Shown: positions 1 through 5,672 of the stretch, one piece after another | How the letters are laid out: the number at the start of each line of letters is the position of its first letter | How positions within the stretch are numbered: position 1 is the stretch's first letter | Source: Phycisphaerales bacterium | Lineage (GTDB): Bacteria > Planctomycetota > Phycisphaerae > Tepidisphaerales > Tepidisphaeraceae | Length of the DNA stretch: 6,306 nucleotides | Assembly (NCBI GenBank): GCA_028288775.1 | Contig: JAQGHP010000210.1 | Span: 1 to 6,306 of the forward strand | Reading direction: 5' to 3' | Position numbers and translations under genes: made by a program | The notes under the pieces: model-generated | The model's input: only the letters and a program-made list of their open reading frames with translations | What the model was told of the DNA's origin: nothing | The model's database searches: none

Positions 1-42
1 AACCGGGGTAGTTTTATCAAATTCTTTTAAGAAAGTGCCTTT

Positions 43-156
43 AAATCGGTCAAAATCGGTCAGAATCGGTCAAAATGAGGGGTGAAACCGCTGCGGCTGG
101 CTGGAAATGAGGGTGGGGGTTGCGCACGGCGGGGGCATCGGTCAGGGGGTCGGTCA
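43..156. repeat. Five direct TCGGTCA repeats upstream of glyA
   Basis: The heptamer TCGGTCA occurs at 46-52, 56-62, 66-72, 138-144 and 150-156, all in the same orientation. The first three are spaced exactly 10 bp apart, one helical turn, within an A-rich decamer of the form AAAATCGGTC. The last two are 12 bp apart. Same-face spacing upstream of a gene is typical of a cooperative regulator site, but a simple decayed tandem repeat is equally possible. The rest of bases 1-292 holds no convincing gene, and I see no glycine-riboswitch core in it. Confidence 0.5.
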
Positions 157-241
157 TCCTTGCGAATCCTGGCAACCGGAGGGGCGGTCCTGGCGATATA
201 GAGGGTGCGGGGGCTTACTGGTTCGCCCGGCGGCGGGTCGC

Positions 242-247
242 TACAAT
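242..247 (+). promoter_or_regulatory. Candidate -10 box for glyA
   Basis: TACAAT matches the sigma-70 -10 consensus at five of six positions. It lies 46 bp before the glyA ATG, which predicts a leader of about 39 nt carrying the strong ribosome binding site. The -35 region, near 219-224 for a 17 bp spacer, is poor (TGGTTC), so the promoter rests mainly on the -10 hexamer and its position. Confidence 0.35.
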
Positions 248-278
248 CCGCCGCTTTCTTGATTTCGCTTTATCACGC

Positions 279-285
279 AGGAGGT
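279..285 (+). promoter_or_regulatory. Strong Shine-Dalgarno of glyA
   Basis: AGGAGGT is a full-length match to the anti-Shine-Dalgarno sequence of 16S rRNA. It sits 7 nt before the ATG at 293 and fixes the glyA start. It is the strongest ribosome binding site in the window and contrasts with the lack of one before mqnE. Confidence 0.9.
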
Positions 286-292
286 AGTCGCA

Positions 293-1534
293 ATGACGTT
301 GCAAGAGGCCGACCCGCAGATCGCCGAGCTGATGGCCAAAGAACAGCACCGCCAGGAATCCACGCTCGAGCTCATCGCCAGCGAAAACCACGTCTCCCGC
401 GCCGTGATGGAGGCGGCGGGGTCGGTGCTGACCAACAAGTACGCCGAGGGGTATCCGGGCAAACGCTACTATGGCGGCTGCCAGTTCTACGACCAGATTG
501 AGACCCTCGCCATCGACCGGGCCAAGCAGCTTTTTGATTGCAAGTATGCCAACGTGCAGCCGCACAGCGGGGCCAACGCCAATCTTGCCGCGTTTATGGC
601 GATGATGCAGCCGGGCGACCGCTTCATCTCGCTCAACCTCGCCAGCGGCGGGCATCTGTCGCACGGGATGAAGCTCAACACCTCCGCAATCTTCTACAAG
701 CCCGCGCACTACGAGCTGGACCCCAAGACCGAAACCATCGACTTCGATTCCGTCCGCGCCAAGGCGCAGGAGATTAAGCCGCGGGTGATCCTGTGCGGCT
801 ACAGCGCCTACCCGCGGACGATCGACTTCGCGCAGTTCCGCAAGATCGCCGATGAAGTCGGCGCGCTGGTCATGGCGGACATCGCCCACATCGCCGGCCT
901 CGTGGCGGCGGGGATACACCCGTCGCCATTCCCGCACGCCCACGTCGTCACCACGACCACGCACAAAACCCTCCGCGGCCCCCGCGGCGGGCTCATTCTC
1001 ACCAACGACGAAGAGCTCAACAAAGCCATCAACCGCAGCGTCTTCCCCGGCAGCCAGGGCGGGCCGCTGATGCACATCGTCGCCGCCAAGGCCGTCGCCT
1101 TCGGCGAATCGTTGCGGCCCGAGTTCAAGAGTTACGCCCGGCAGATCGTGAAGAACGCAAAAGCCCTCGCGGACGCACTGATCGCCAAGGGGTATCGCCT
1201 GGTCAGCGGCGGCACGGACAACCACCTCATGCTCGTGGACCTGCGCGCCCGCAACGCCGAGCTCACCGGCGCGGACGTGGAAAAGGCGCTGGAAGCCGCG
1301 GGAATCATCTCCAACAAGAACGGCGTCCCCAACGACACCCGCCCCCCCACCCAGACCAGCGGCCTGCGACTGGGAACGCCTGCCATCACGACTCGCGGCC
1401 TCAAGGAAGCGGACATGGCCACCGTCGCCGCCTTCATCGACCGCGCCGTGCTCGCCAAGGGAAACACCGACGGTCTGGCAAAAATCCGTGGCGAAGTCGC
1501 CGAGTTTTGTAAGAAGTTCCCGATGCCGCATTGA
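293..1534 (+). CDS. glyA: Serine hydroxymethyltransferase
   Basis: This cytosolic PLP enzyme interconverts serine plus tetrahydrofolate with glycine plus 5,10-methylene-tetrahydrofolate, the main source of one-carbon units. The 413-residue protein has the usual family length. Visible family motifs are ELIASEN (26-32), YAEGYPGKRYYGG (50-62), DIAHIAGL (196-203) with the PLP-contacting Asp196 and His199, the signature TTTTHKTLRGPRGG with Schiff-base Lys225, and LRLGTPAITTRG (358-369) whose Arg359 should bind the substrate carboxylate. All expected catalytic residues appear present. The ATG is fixed by an AGGAGGT site 7 nt upstream. The gene appears monocistronic: palindrome A begins about 10 nt after the stop, and bpt follows on the same strand. 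The long antisense frame over it is a codon-bias shadow. Confidence 0.98.
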   Translation: MTLQEADPQIAELMAKEQHRQESTLELIASENHVSRAVMEAAGSVLTNKYAEGYPGKRYYGGCQFYDQIETLAIDRAKQLFDCKYANVQPHSGANANLAAFMAMMQPGDRFISLNLASGGHLSHGMKLNTSAIFYKPAHYELDPKTETIDFDSVRAKAQEIKPRVILCGYSAYPRTIDFAQFRKIADEVGALVMADIAHIAGLVAAGIHPSPFPHAHVVTTTTHKTLRGPRGGLILTNDEELNKAINRSVFPGSQGGPLMHIVAAKAVAFGESLRPEFKSYARQIVKNAKALADALIAKGYRLVSGGTDNHLMLVDLRARNAELTGADVEKALEAAGIISNKNGVPNDTRPPTQTSGLRLGTPAITTRGLKEADMATVAAFIDRAVLAKGNTDGLAKIRGEVAEFCKKFPMPH

Positions 1535-1543
1535 ACGAACAGA

Positions 1544-1661
1544 AATGCGGTCCACGAAGGGGGACACGAATGAACACGAAGGCATGCACAAATAATTAAC
1601 GCCTTCACTCTTTCCATTCGTGTAAATTCGTGTCTTCTTTCGTGTCCTTCGTGGATCGGAC
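1544..1661. repeat. Palindromic element A, built on ACACGAA words
   Basis: The left arm (about 1550-1583) and right arm (about 1616-1657) are imperfect reverse complements. Both are made of repeated CACGAA-type words, for example TCCACGAAGG on the left answered by CCTTCGTGGA on the right. An A/T-rich loop of about 30 nt separates them. The element fills the gap between glyA and bpt and runs into the region where bpt translation must start. AATGCGGTC (1544-1552) and AATGCGATC (1665-1673) flank it as an 8-of-9 direct repeat, which could be a target duplication or chance. I recall this word family as dispersed intergenic repeats in planctomycete and verrucomicrobial genomes. The element encodes no protein. 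It could act as a transcript-end hairpin, but no T-run follows it. Confidence 0.8.
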
Positions 1662-1665
1662 TTCA

Positions 1666-2469
1666 ATGCGATCAGACGCGTCCATCCCGACGCCCGCATC
1701 CCCCGTGCCCGGCACCGCCTGTCCGTACCCGGCGTGGGCGACGCCGGTGAAGGTGCCGTTGACTGTTTTTCCCGAGCATCCTTGCTCATATCTGCCGGGG
1801 AGGGTGGCGACGAGCAGGGGGTTCTGGGCGCACGAGATCCCGGCGGGGCTTTATCACCGGTTCATGGACGCGGGGTTTCGGCGGAGTGGGAAGCTGATCT
1901 ATCAGCCGGTGTGTCAGGGGTGCCGCGCGTGCCTGCCGATACGGGTGCCGGTGAAAACTTTCTCGCCCGACAAGTCCCAACGGCGATGTGCACGGAAGAA
2001 CGCCGACTTGTGTGTAACCGTCGGCCCGCCCAGCCTGACCGAAGAAAAGGCGGAGCTCTACCGCAGGTACATCACGCAATGGCATGGGGGCGAGCCGCAG
2101 ACATCGGAAGAGCTCGCGGCGTTCCTGTACGGGTCACCCGTCGACACGGTCGAATTCGTCTACCGCGATGCGCGGCAAAAACTGACGGCTGTCGGAATTT
2201 GCGACATCTGCCCCGAGTCGTTGAGCAGTGTATATTTTTATTTCGATCCCAGCGAAGCCAACCGAAGTCCTGGCACGTACGGGGCGTTGGTTGAAGTTGC
2301 GTACGCTCGGAGCGCGGGAATTCCTTATTATTATCTGGGGTATTGGGTCGACCAATGCCAGTCCATGAGCTATAAATGCGGCTATCAGCCTAACGAAGTC
2401 TTGCACCCGGACGGCATCTGGCGACCCGGAAGGGGGGCCTTGGACGTTGGCGAGGGGGTAGAAAAGTAG
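1666..2469 (+). CDS. bpt: Aspartate/glutamate leucyltransferase (Bpt/ATE family)
   Basis: Bacterial Bpt transfers leucine from Leu-tRNA to proteins with N-terminal Asp or Glu, marking them for ClpS/ClpAP degradation; arginine transfer is the alternative family activity. The 267-residue product has the N-terminal ATE motif CSYLPGR (40-46), the cysteine motif YQPVCQGCRAC (79-89; Cys83, 86, 89), the basic stretch SPDKSQRRCARKN (100-112), and C-terminal acyltransferase-fold motifs SVYFYFDPSE (188-197), GTYGALVE (203-210) and YYLGYWV (222-228) followed by CQSMSYK. The start is uncertain. An in-frame GTG at 1630 lies inside palindrome A and is unlikely. ATG 1666 has only a weak GGA upstream. TTG 1759, preceded by GAAGG at 5 nt spacing, would give a protein beginning nearer the conserved domain, as in known homologues. 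The response regulator starts 90 bp downstream; no functional tie is evident. Confidence 0.92.
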   Translation: MRSDASIPTPASPVPGTACPYPAWATPVKVPLTVFPEHPCSYLPGRVATSRGFWAHEIPAGLYHRFMDAGFRRSGKLIYQPVCQGCRACLPIRVPVKTFSPDKSQRRCARKNADLCVTVGPPSLTEEKAELYRRYITQWHGGEPQTSEELAAFLYGSPVDTVEFVYRDARQKLTAVGICDICPESLSSVYFYFDPSEANRSPGTYGALVEVAYARSAGIPYYYLGYWVDQCQSMSYKCGYQPNEVLHPDGIWRPGRGALDVGEGVEK

Positions 2470-2559
2470 AGACGGCGACGGGCTGAATGCTTCGCTCAGA
2501 AGTTTGGGCGTAATCAATTTCTGTTCAGCTTGGTATAAGCAATAAGGTCGCCTCGAATC

Positions 2560-2970
2560 ATGTTTAACTCTGCACACATGTCCGGACCAATTCCCCAGCC
2601 CAAAGATAAGAAGCTTCGGATTCTGATCGTCGAAGACCACACGCCCACGCGCATGGCGATGAGCCGCCTGATCCGCCAGGCCGGCGCAGACGTCACCACC
2701 GCCCGCGACGGCGAAGAAGGGCTCGGCTACCTGGTCACCCAGCGCTTCGACGTGCTGCTCACCGACCTGCGCATGCCGAAGATGGACGGGTTCGAGCTCT
2801 TGCAGCACTGCCAGACGCTCCCCGAATCCCACCGCCCGCAGCGCGTCATCGCCATCAGCGGCGAATACGAAGCCAGCGTCCTCAACGGCCAACCCGCGCC
2901 CGTGCAATTCCTCCACAAACCTTTCAACCTCGATCACCTCCTGGAAATGATCGGCGGAAAGCCGAATTAG
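2560..2970 (+). CDS. Single-domain response regulator (CheY-like receiver)
   Basis: A stand-alone receiver domain of 136 residues with no output domain. After a short tail (1-18), the fold starts at LRILIVEDH with the Mg-binding acidic pair Glu25-Asp26. The phospho-acceptor is Asp69 in LLTDLRMPKMDGFELL, the switch Ser is Ser100 in VIAISGE, and the conserved Lys is Lys120 in FLHKPF. It therefore looks competent for phosphorylation. Such proteins act through protein contacts, in phosphorelays or as motor or enzyme effectors. No histidine kinase is in the window, so the partner is unknown. ATG 2560 has an AAGG 12 nt upstream; Met7 (2578) is an alternative start. A TATAAG hexamer at 2534-2539 could be a -10 box, but its -35 is weak. 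The stop abuts palindrome B. Confidence 0.94.
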   Translation: MFNSAHMSGPIPQPKDKKLRILIVEDHTPTRMAMSRLIRQAGADVTTARDGEEGLGYLVTQRFDVLLTDLRMPKMDGFELLQHCQTLPESHRPQRVIAISGEYEASVLNGQPAPVQFLHKPFNLDHLLEMIGGKPN

Positions 2971-3100
2971 GGTTCAAGGGTTTAAAGGTTCAAGCGTTTA
3001 AGGGTTCAAACGTTCAAGAGATCAAAAGCACAAGGGTTGAACTGTCAGCAGACCGTTCAACCCTTGAACCTTTGAACCCTTAAACTCTTAAACCCTCTTG
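2970..3100. repeat. Palindromic element B, built on GGTTCAA/GTTTAA words
   Basis: The element fills the whole gap between two convergent genes. The left arm (2970-3040) iterates GGGTTCAA, GGTTTAA and CGTTCAAG words at about 7-8 bp period. The right arm (3054-3100) carries their reverse complements. The best paired core is roughly 2993-3018 against 3064-3089, about 23 of 26 positions complementary. It starts at the last base of the response regulator stop codon and ends a few bases before the stop of the minus-strand gene. An RNA from either strand would fold into a long hairpin, so a bidirectional terminator or mRNA 3'-end role is plausible, but no poly-U tract follows either side. Confidence 0.85.
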
Positions 3101-3101
3101 C

Positions 3102-3410
3102 CTACCCCGCAGCGATTTCCACGAACTCCGCGACGCTGTTCAGGTCCTTCACCGTCTGCGGCGTCAGTTTGAACGTGGCGGCGACGCCCCGATCCAGCAC
3201 GGGGTGGAGCTTGTTCGGCCGCTTGGTCCAGATCTGACCGCCGCGGCGTTTGGGCAGCTCGATGAAGTTCTTGCTGCGCGCGTCGAGCGGGCCGTGGATC
3301 TTCTTGTCCTGCATGAAGAGCCGCTCAAGCGTCTTGCGGGCGCCTTCGCGCCGGATTGTCTTGTTGATCGTTACCCGCACCGTCTGGCCGGGCTTTGCAG
3401 TGATGGCCAT
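3102..3410 (-). CDS. Small basic protein of unknown function
   Basis: I do not recognise this 102-residue protein. It is strongly basic (21 Lys/Arg against 9 Asp/Glu) and has no cysteine, signal peptide or membrane segment. It begins MAITAKPGQTVRVTINKT, then has a helix-like stretch REGARKTLERLFMQDKK (21-37), a basic core PKRRGGQIWTKRPNK (53-67) and a C-terminal segment TPQTVKDLNSVAEFVEI (83-99). The charge and the RRGG core suggest nucleic acid or ribosome association, but that is inference only. The start at 3410 is preferred over an upstream ATG at 3560 because GGAG lies 9 nt before it, a good promoter lies just upstream, and the longer version would overlap the preceding gene. It converges on the response regulator. 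Confidence 0.8.
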   Translation of the reverse strand: MAITAKPGQTVRVTINKTIRREGARKTLERLFMQDKKIHGPLDARSKNFIELPKRRGGQIWTKRPNKLHPVLDRGVAATFKLTPQTVKDLNSVAEFVEIAAG

Positions 3411-3441
3411 GTTCCTAGTCTCCAAAATCGAAAGACGGGGA

Positions 3442-3469
3442 AGTATACCGGCAGATCGCGCCAGAGCAA
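3442..3469 (-). promoter_or_regulatory. Candidate sigma-70 promoter for the small basic protein
   Basis: On the minus strand TTGCTC (3469-3464) and TATACT (3447-3442) are separated by 16 bp. The -10 box matches consensus at five of six positions and the -35 at three of six. Transcription would begin near 3435, giving a leader of about 25 nt that contains GGAG before ATG 3410. Its placement between two same-strand genes suggests the small gene has its own transcript. Confidence 0.5.
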
Positions 3470-3514
3470 GCCCACCCGCACGAAGCCCGAATAGAAGACC
3501 GAAAAACCGTTTGT

Positions 3515-4084
3515 CTATCGCATTGATCCGAGCATTCCACACATTACGAACCCGAGGCATCCGCCCACTACGAAAATCAGGCTGATCACCAATCCTGCCG
3601 TCGCGAACCCTTTGCCTTCATTGTTGCCGCTCTTTTTCATGCCGTTGAGCGCGATGATGGAAATGATCAGTCCAACGACGGGTAACAAAATCGAGCACAC
3701 AAACCCGACGATCGCAAGCGTCTGCTGGCTCTGCCCGGCGCCAGTGGAATATCCGCCGTACCCCGGCTGGGCGTAGCCGGATTGCTGGTATGCGCCGGGC
3801 TGCTGGTGTGCCCCGTACGGCGGATTCACCGCCGCCTGCCCGCCCCAATGTCCCTGCACCGGAGCGGCCGGTTGTGCCGTGGGAGATGCGGCGGGTAAAC
3901 CCGTCGCGTGCGTCTGCAACTGCGGCACTTGGCCTGCCGGGAGCCAGTCGGTCATCCCTTCCGACCAGACCAGATCAGCCGGCCCGACCTGACCAGCCGA
4001 TTTCATCTGCTGCAACTGGGCCTCGCTCACCGGCCCAAGCTGCTGGCCGCCCTGGCTGTAGTACCATTGCGTGTCTGAAGGCAT
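3515..4084 (-). CDS. GYF_2 domain and DUF4190-like membrane protein
   Basis: This 189-residue protein has three parts. Residues 5-54 match the GYF_2 pattern: QWYYSQGGQQLGPVSEAQL, then the LVWSEGMTDWLPAGQV segment. Residues 58-120 form a low-complexity Gln/Pro/Gly/Tyr/Ala-rich linker. Residues 122-146 and about 160-185 are two hydrophobic helices around the loop NGMKKSGNNEGKGFATAGL, the pattern of DUF4190. GYF-type domains bind proline-rich or other peptides, so this is probably a membrane-tethered adaptor with the GYF_2 domain most likely cytoplasmic; its role is unknown. No signal peptide precedes the GYF_2 domain. ATG 4084 has AGG about 8 nt upstream. It lies 144 bp after mqnE on the same strand, and I see no repeat or terminator in that gap. 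Confidence 0.87.
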   Translation of the reverse strand: MPSDTQWYYSQGGQQLGPVSEAQLQQMKSAGQVGPADLVWSEGMTDWLPAGQVPQLQTHATGLPAASPTAQPAAPVQGHWGGQAAVNPPYGAHQQPGAYQQSGYAQPGYGGYSTGAGQSQQTLAIVGFVCSILLPVVGLIISIIALNGMKKSGNNEGKGFATAGLVISLIFVVGGCLGFVMCGMLGSMR

Positions 4085-4228
4085 AGGGATACCTGTTTGG
4101 GGGAAAACCGCTCGTCCAAACGCCCATCGGCTACTCCGCCGCGAATCGGATGGCGTTACGGCAAATGATTGCAGCGAGTGGTCGGCAATTCGAGCAGAGA
4201 ATTACCGGAACAGACACCCACAACAGCC

Positions 4229-5602
4229 TCATCCCACCAACACCGGCTCCGGCACAATCACCCGATCCGTCCGCGGATCGCGCCGTACCGGCCGATAAAC
4301 CGTGTCGCGCTCGACCGGCTCGCGGCCCGCCTCGCGGATCAGTCGGCGAAGGTCTTTCTCATGCAGTTCCTGATGCGTCCCGTCGCCTTCGCGCTTGGTG
4401 ATGTCGTACCAGACCACGGTGCCGTCGAGGTCATCGCAACCCCAATCGAGCGCGACTTGTGAAAGCCCGATACCCTGCATGATCCAAAACGCCTTGATGT
4501 GCGCGATGTTGTGCACCATCAGCCGGGCGAGGGCGAGTGTTTTTAGGTCGGTGAGCCCGGTGTTGCCGGGGAGATGGCCCAGTTCGCTCTGTTCGGGGAT
4601 GAAGGAAAGAGGGATGACGCAGTTGAAGCAGGCGGGGGGGAAGGACGCGGGGACGCGGGGACGCGGGGACGCGGGGAGGGGGTTTGGATTGCAAATTTCA
4701 AATTGAGGAGCGGCCGGAGCGCGCTGATCGCCGTCAATTTGCACTTTGCACTTTGCACTTTGCAATTTGCAATCGTCTTCCTCTTTCCCCGTGTTCCCGC
4801 GTCCCCGCGTCCCCGCGTCTTGTTTTCCATCGACGGCATTCCGAATCGCGGCCAGCGACTCCTCTTGAAGCTCCCTCAACTTCACAAAATGCCCGATCCG
4901 TTCCTCCGGCGTTTCCACGTGCCCATACAGCATCGTGGCATTTGACGGAATCCCCAGGCTGTGCGCCGTGCGGTGGACCTCGAACCAACGGTCCGCGCGG
5001 ACCTTGCCCTTGAAGACTTCATCATGCACGCGGTCATCGAAGATTTCCGCCCCGCCGCCCGGGAGGCTGCCGAGGCCCGCTTCGCGCAGGGCGATCAATA
5101 CCTCGCGCACACTCTGGTGGCTGATGCGGCCCAGGTGAATGATCTCGATGGCAGTGAAAGCTTTGATATGCAGTTGCGGGCATTCGCGGCGGATGCCGCG
5201 GAGCATGTCGAGGTAGTAGTCGAACTTGAGCCACGGGTGCAGCCCGCCGACGATATGCACTTCCGTCGCCCCCGCGTCCGCGGCTTTGCGGGCGGTGGCG
5301 ATCACCTGCTCGACGGGCATCTCGTACGCGCCTTCTTCGCCGCGTTTGCGGTAGAAGGAGCAGAACTTGCAGGAGAGGGCGCAGACGTTGGTGTAGTTGA
5401 TGTGGCGGTTGCGGTTGTAGTAGGTGCGGTTGCCGTGAAGCTTTTCGCGGACGAAGTTCGCCAGCCGCCCGATGCCATGCAAATCCCGGCTGCGCGAAAG
5501 GGCGACGCCGTCATCAAACGAAAGCACTTCGCCCGCCAGCACTTTTTCGGCCACGGGCAGCAGCGCCGGATCACTCACACGGATGGACTGTGCGGCTGAC
5601 AT
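4229..5602 (-). CDS. mqnE: Aminodeoxyfutalosine synthase with in-frame insert
   Basis: MqnE is a cytosolic radical-SAM enzyme that joins 3-[(1-carboxyvinyl)oxy]benzoate to SAM-derived adenosine, giving 6-amino-6-deoxyfutalosine in the futalosine route to menaquinone. From ATG 5602 the protein has 457 residues. Motifs are NVCALSCKFCSFYR with the CxxxCxxC cluster ligands Cys74, 78 and 81, VHIVGGLHPWLKFDYY (115-130), IKAFTAIEI (146-154), GGGAEIFDDRVH (182-193), SNATMLYGHVET (220-231), CVIPLSFIP (328-336), HIKAFWIMQG (368-377) and ERDTVYR (431-437). HIVGGLHP and KAFTAIEI favour MqnE over MqnC. Residues about 261-322 are a repeat-derived insert; without them the length is about 395, near what I expect for the family. 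A GTG at 5692 lies in palindrome D and is rejected. No Shine-Dalgarno precedes ATG 5602. A UbiA gene lies upstream. Confidence 0.95.
   Translation of the reverse strand: MSAAQSIRVSDPALLPVAEKVLAGEVLSFDDGVALSRSRDLHGIGRLANFVREKLHGNRTYYNRNRHINYTNVCALSCKFCSFYRKRGEEGAYEMPVEQVIATARKAADAGATEVHIVGGLHPWLKFDYYLDMLRGIRRECPQLHIKAFTAIEIIHLGRISHQSVREVLIALREAGLGSLPGGGAEIFDDRVHDEVFKGKVRADRWFEVHRTAHSLGIPSNATMLYGHVETPEERIGHFVKLRELQEESLAAIRNAVDGKQDAGTRGRGNTGKEEDDCKLQSAKCKVQIDGDQRAPAAPQFEICNPNPLPASPRPRVPASFPPACFNCVIPLSFIPEQSELGHLPGNTGLTDLKTLALARLMVHNIAHIKAFWIMQGIGLSQVALDWGCDDLDGTVVWYDITKREGDGTHQELHEKDLRRLIREAGREPVERDTVYRPVRRDPRTDRVIVPEPVLVG
4644..4675. repeat. Four perfect GACGCGGG octamers in mqnE
   Basis: Four uninterrupted copies of an 8 bp unit lie within the mqnE coding region, followed by a degenerate fifth. 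Since 8 is not a multiple of 3, each copy is read in a different frame and three units make an 8-residue period, read on the minus strand as Pro/Arg/Ala-rich sequence. A run of seven G (4634-4640) lies just beside it. Both are slippage-prone sequences. Confidence 0.95.
4741..4768. repeat. GCACTTT heptamer tandem tract in mqnE
   Basis: Three exact GCACTTT copies (4741-4761) are followed by a variant GCAATTT (4762-4768) in the inner right arm of element C. On the minus strand they encode part of KLQSAKCKVQ in the MqnE insert. The 7 bp unit is also not a multiple of 3. Confidence 0.95.
4788..4819. repeat. CCCGCGTC octamers, outer right arm of element C
   Basis: Three perfect CCCGCGTC units (4796-4819) are preceded by one degenerate unit, CCCGTGTT. 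They are the reverse complement of the tract at 4644-4675, so the two can pair as an outer stem of about 32 bp enclosing the inner palindrome. On the minus strand they encode DAGTRGRGN, the start of the MqnE insert. Confidence 0.93.
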
Positions 5603-5612
5603 AAGTCGCAAG

Positions 5613-5641
5613 AGTATAGGGAATCCCCGCTGGGCGCTCCA
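5613..5641 (-). promoter_or_regulatory. Candidate promoter placed at the mqnE start codon
   Basis: On the minus strand TATACT (5618-5613), a five-of-six -10 box, lies 10 nt before ATG 5602. A weak -35, TGGAGC (5641-5636), is at a 17 bp spacing. Initiation 6-7 nt after the -10 box would leave only about 4-5 nt of leader. That is consistent with the absence of any Shine-Dalgarno before this ATG and suggests a near-leaderless mRNA. The same TATACT hexamer serves the small gene at 3410. Confidence 0.38.
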
Positions 5642-5672
5642 CGGCTTTCGCGGGTTTTGAAAGGGGAGGGGG

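Larger units (their letters stand above)
4637..4822. repeat. Nested palindromic element C inside mqnE
   Basis: This is a nested palindrome of about 186 bp; edges are approximate. The outer arms are GACGCGGG octamers (4644-4675) answered by CCCGCGTC octamers (4788-4819). Inner arms run from GATTGCAAATTTC (about 4687-4706) to TTTGCAATTTGCAATC (about 4758-4774). A GC-rich loop spans about 4707-4734. Read on the minus strand it has no stop in the mqnE frame and encodes mqnE residues about 261-322, starting QDAGTRGRG and ending ASFPP, with three extra cysteines. It resembles the intergenic palindromes A, B and D in build but not in word sequence. No transposase or clear target duplication is visible. 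Confidence 0.85.

Noticed and set aside
1..292. Glycine or other riboswitch before glyA
   Set aside because: I could find no conserved aptamer core. The region shows direct repeats and GC-rich sequence only.
215..1789. A 524-codon open frame antisense to glyA
   Set aside because: It lies fully opposite a clearly conserved SHMT gene, has low-complexity Gly/Ala/Asp/Val-rich content with no recognisable motif, and is explained by GC-rich third-position bias.
2134..2937. A 267-codon minus-strand open frame across bpt and the response regulator
   Set aside because: It crosses two well-supported plus-strand genes and the gap between them, and has no recognisable domain.
2970..3100. CRISPR-like array
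   Set aside because: The units are 7-8 bp words in inverted arms, with no direct repeats of about 24-40 bp and no regular spacers or cas genes.
3411..3560. A 50-residue N-terminal extension of the small basic protein
   Set aside because: It would overlap the end of the GYF_2 gene and span the promoter and GGAG site that support the start at 3410.
4961..5599. A 212-codon open frame antisense to mqnE
   Set aside because: It mirrors the codons of conserved MqnE motifs and shows no family signature or ribosome site of its own.
4229..5602. mqnE as a disrupted pseudogene
   Set aside because: The frame is open across the insert, and all cluster ligands and C-terminal motifs are present, so it is better described as an intact gene with an insert.
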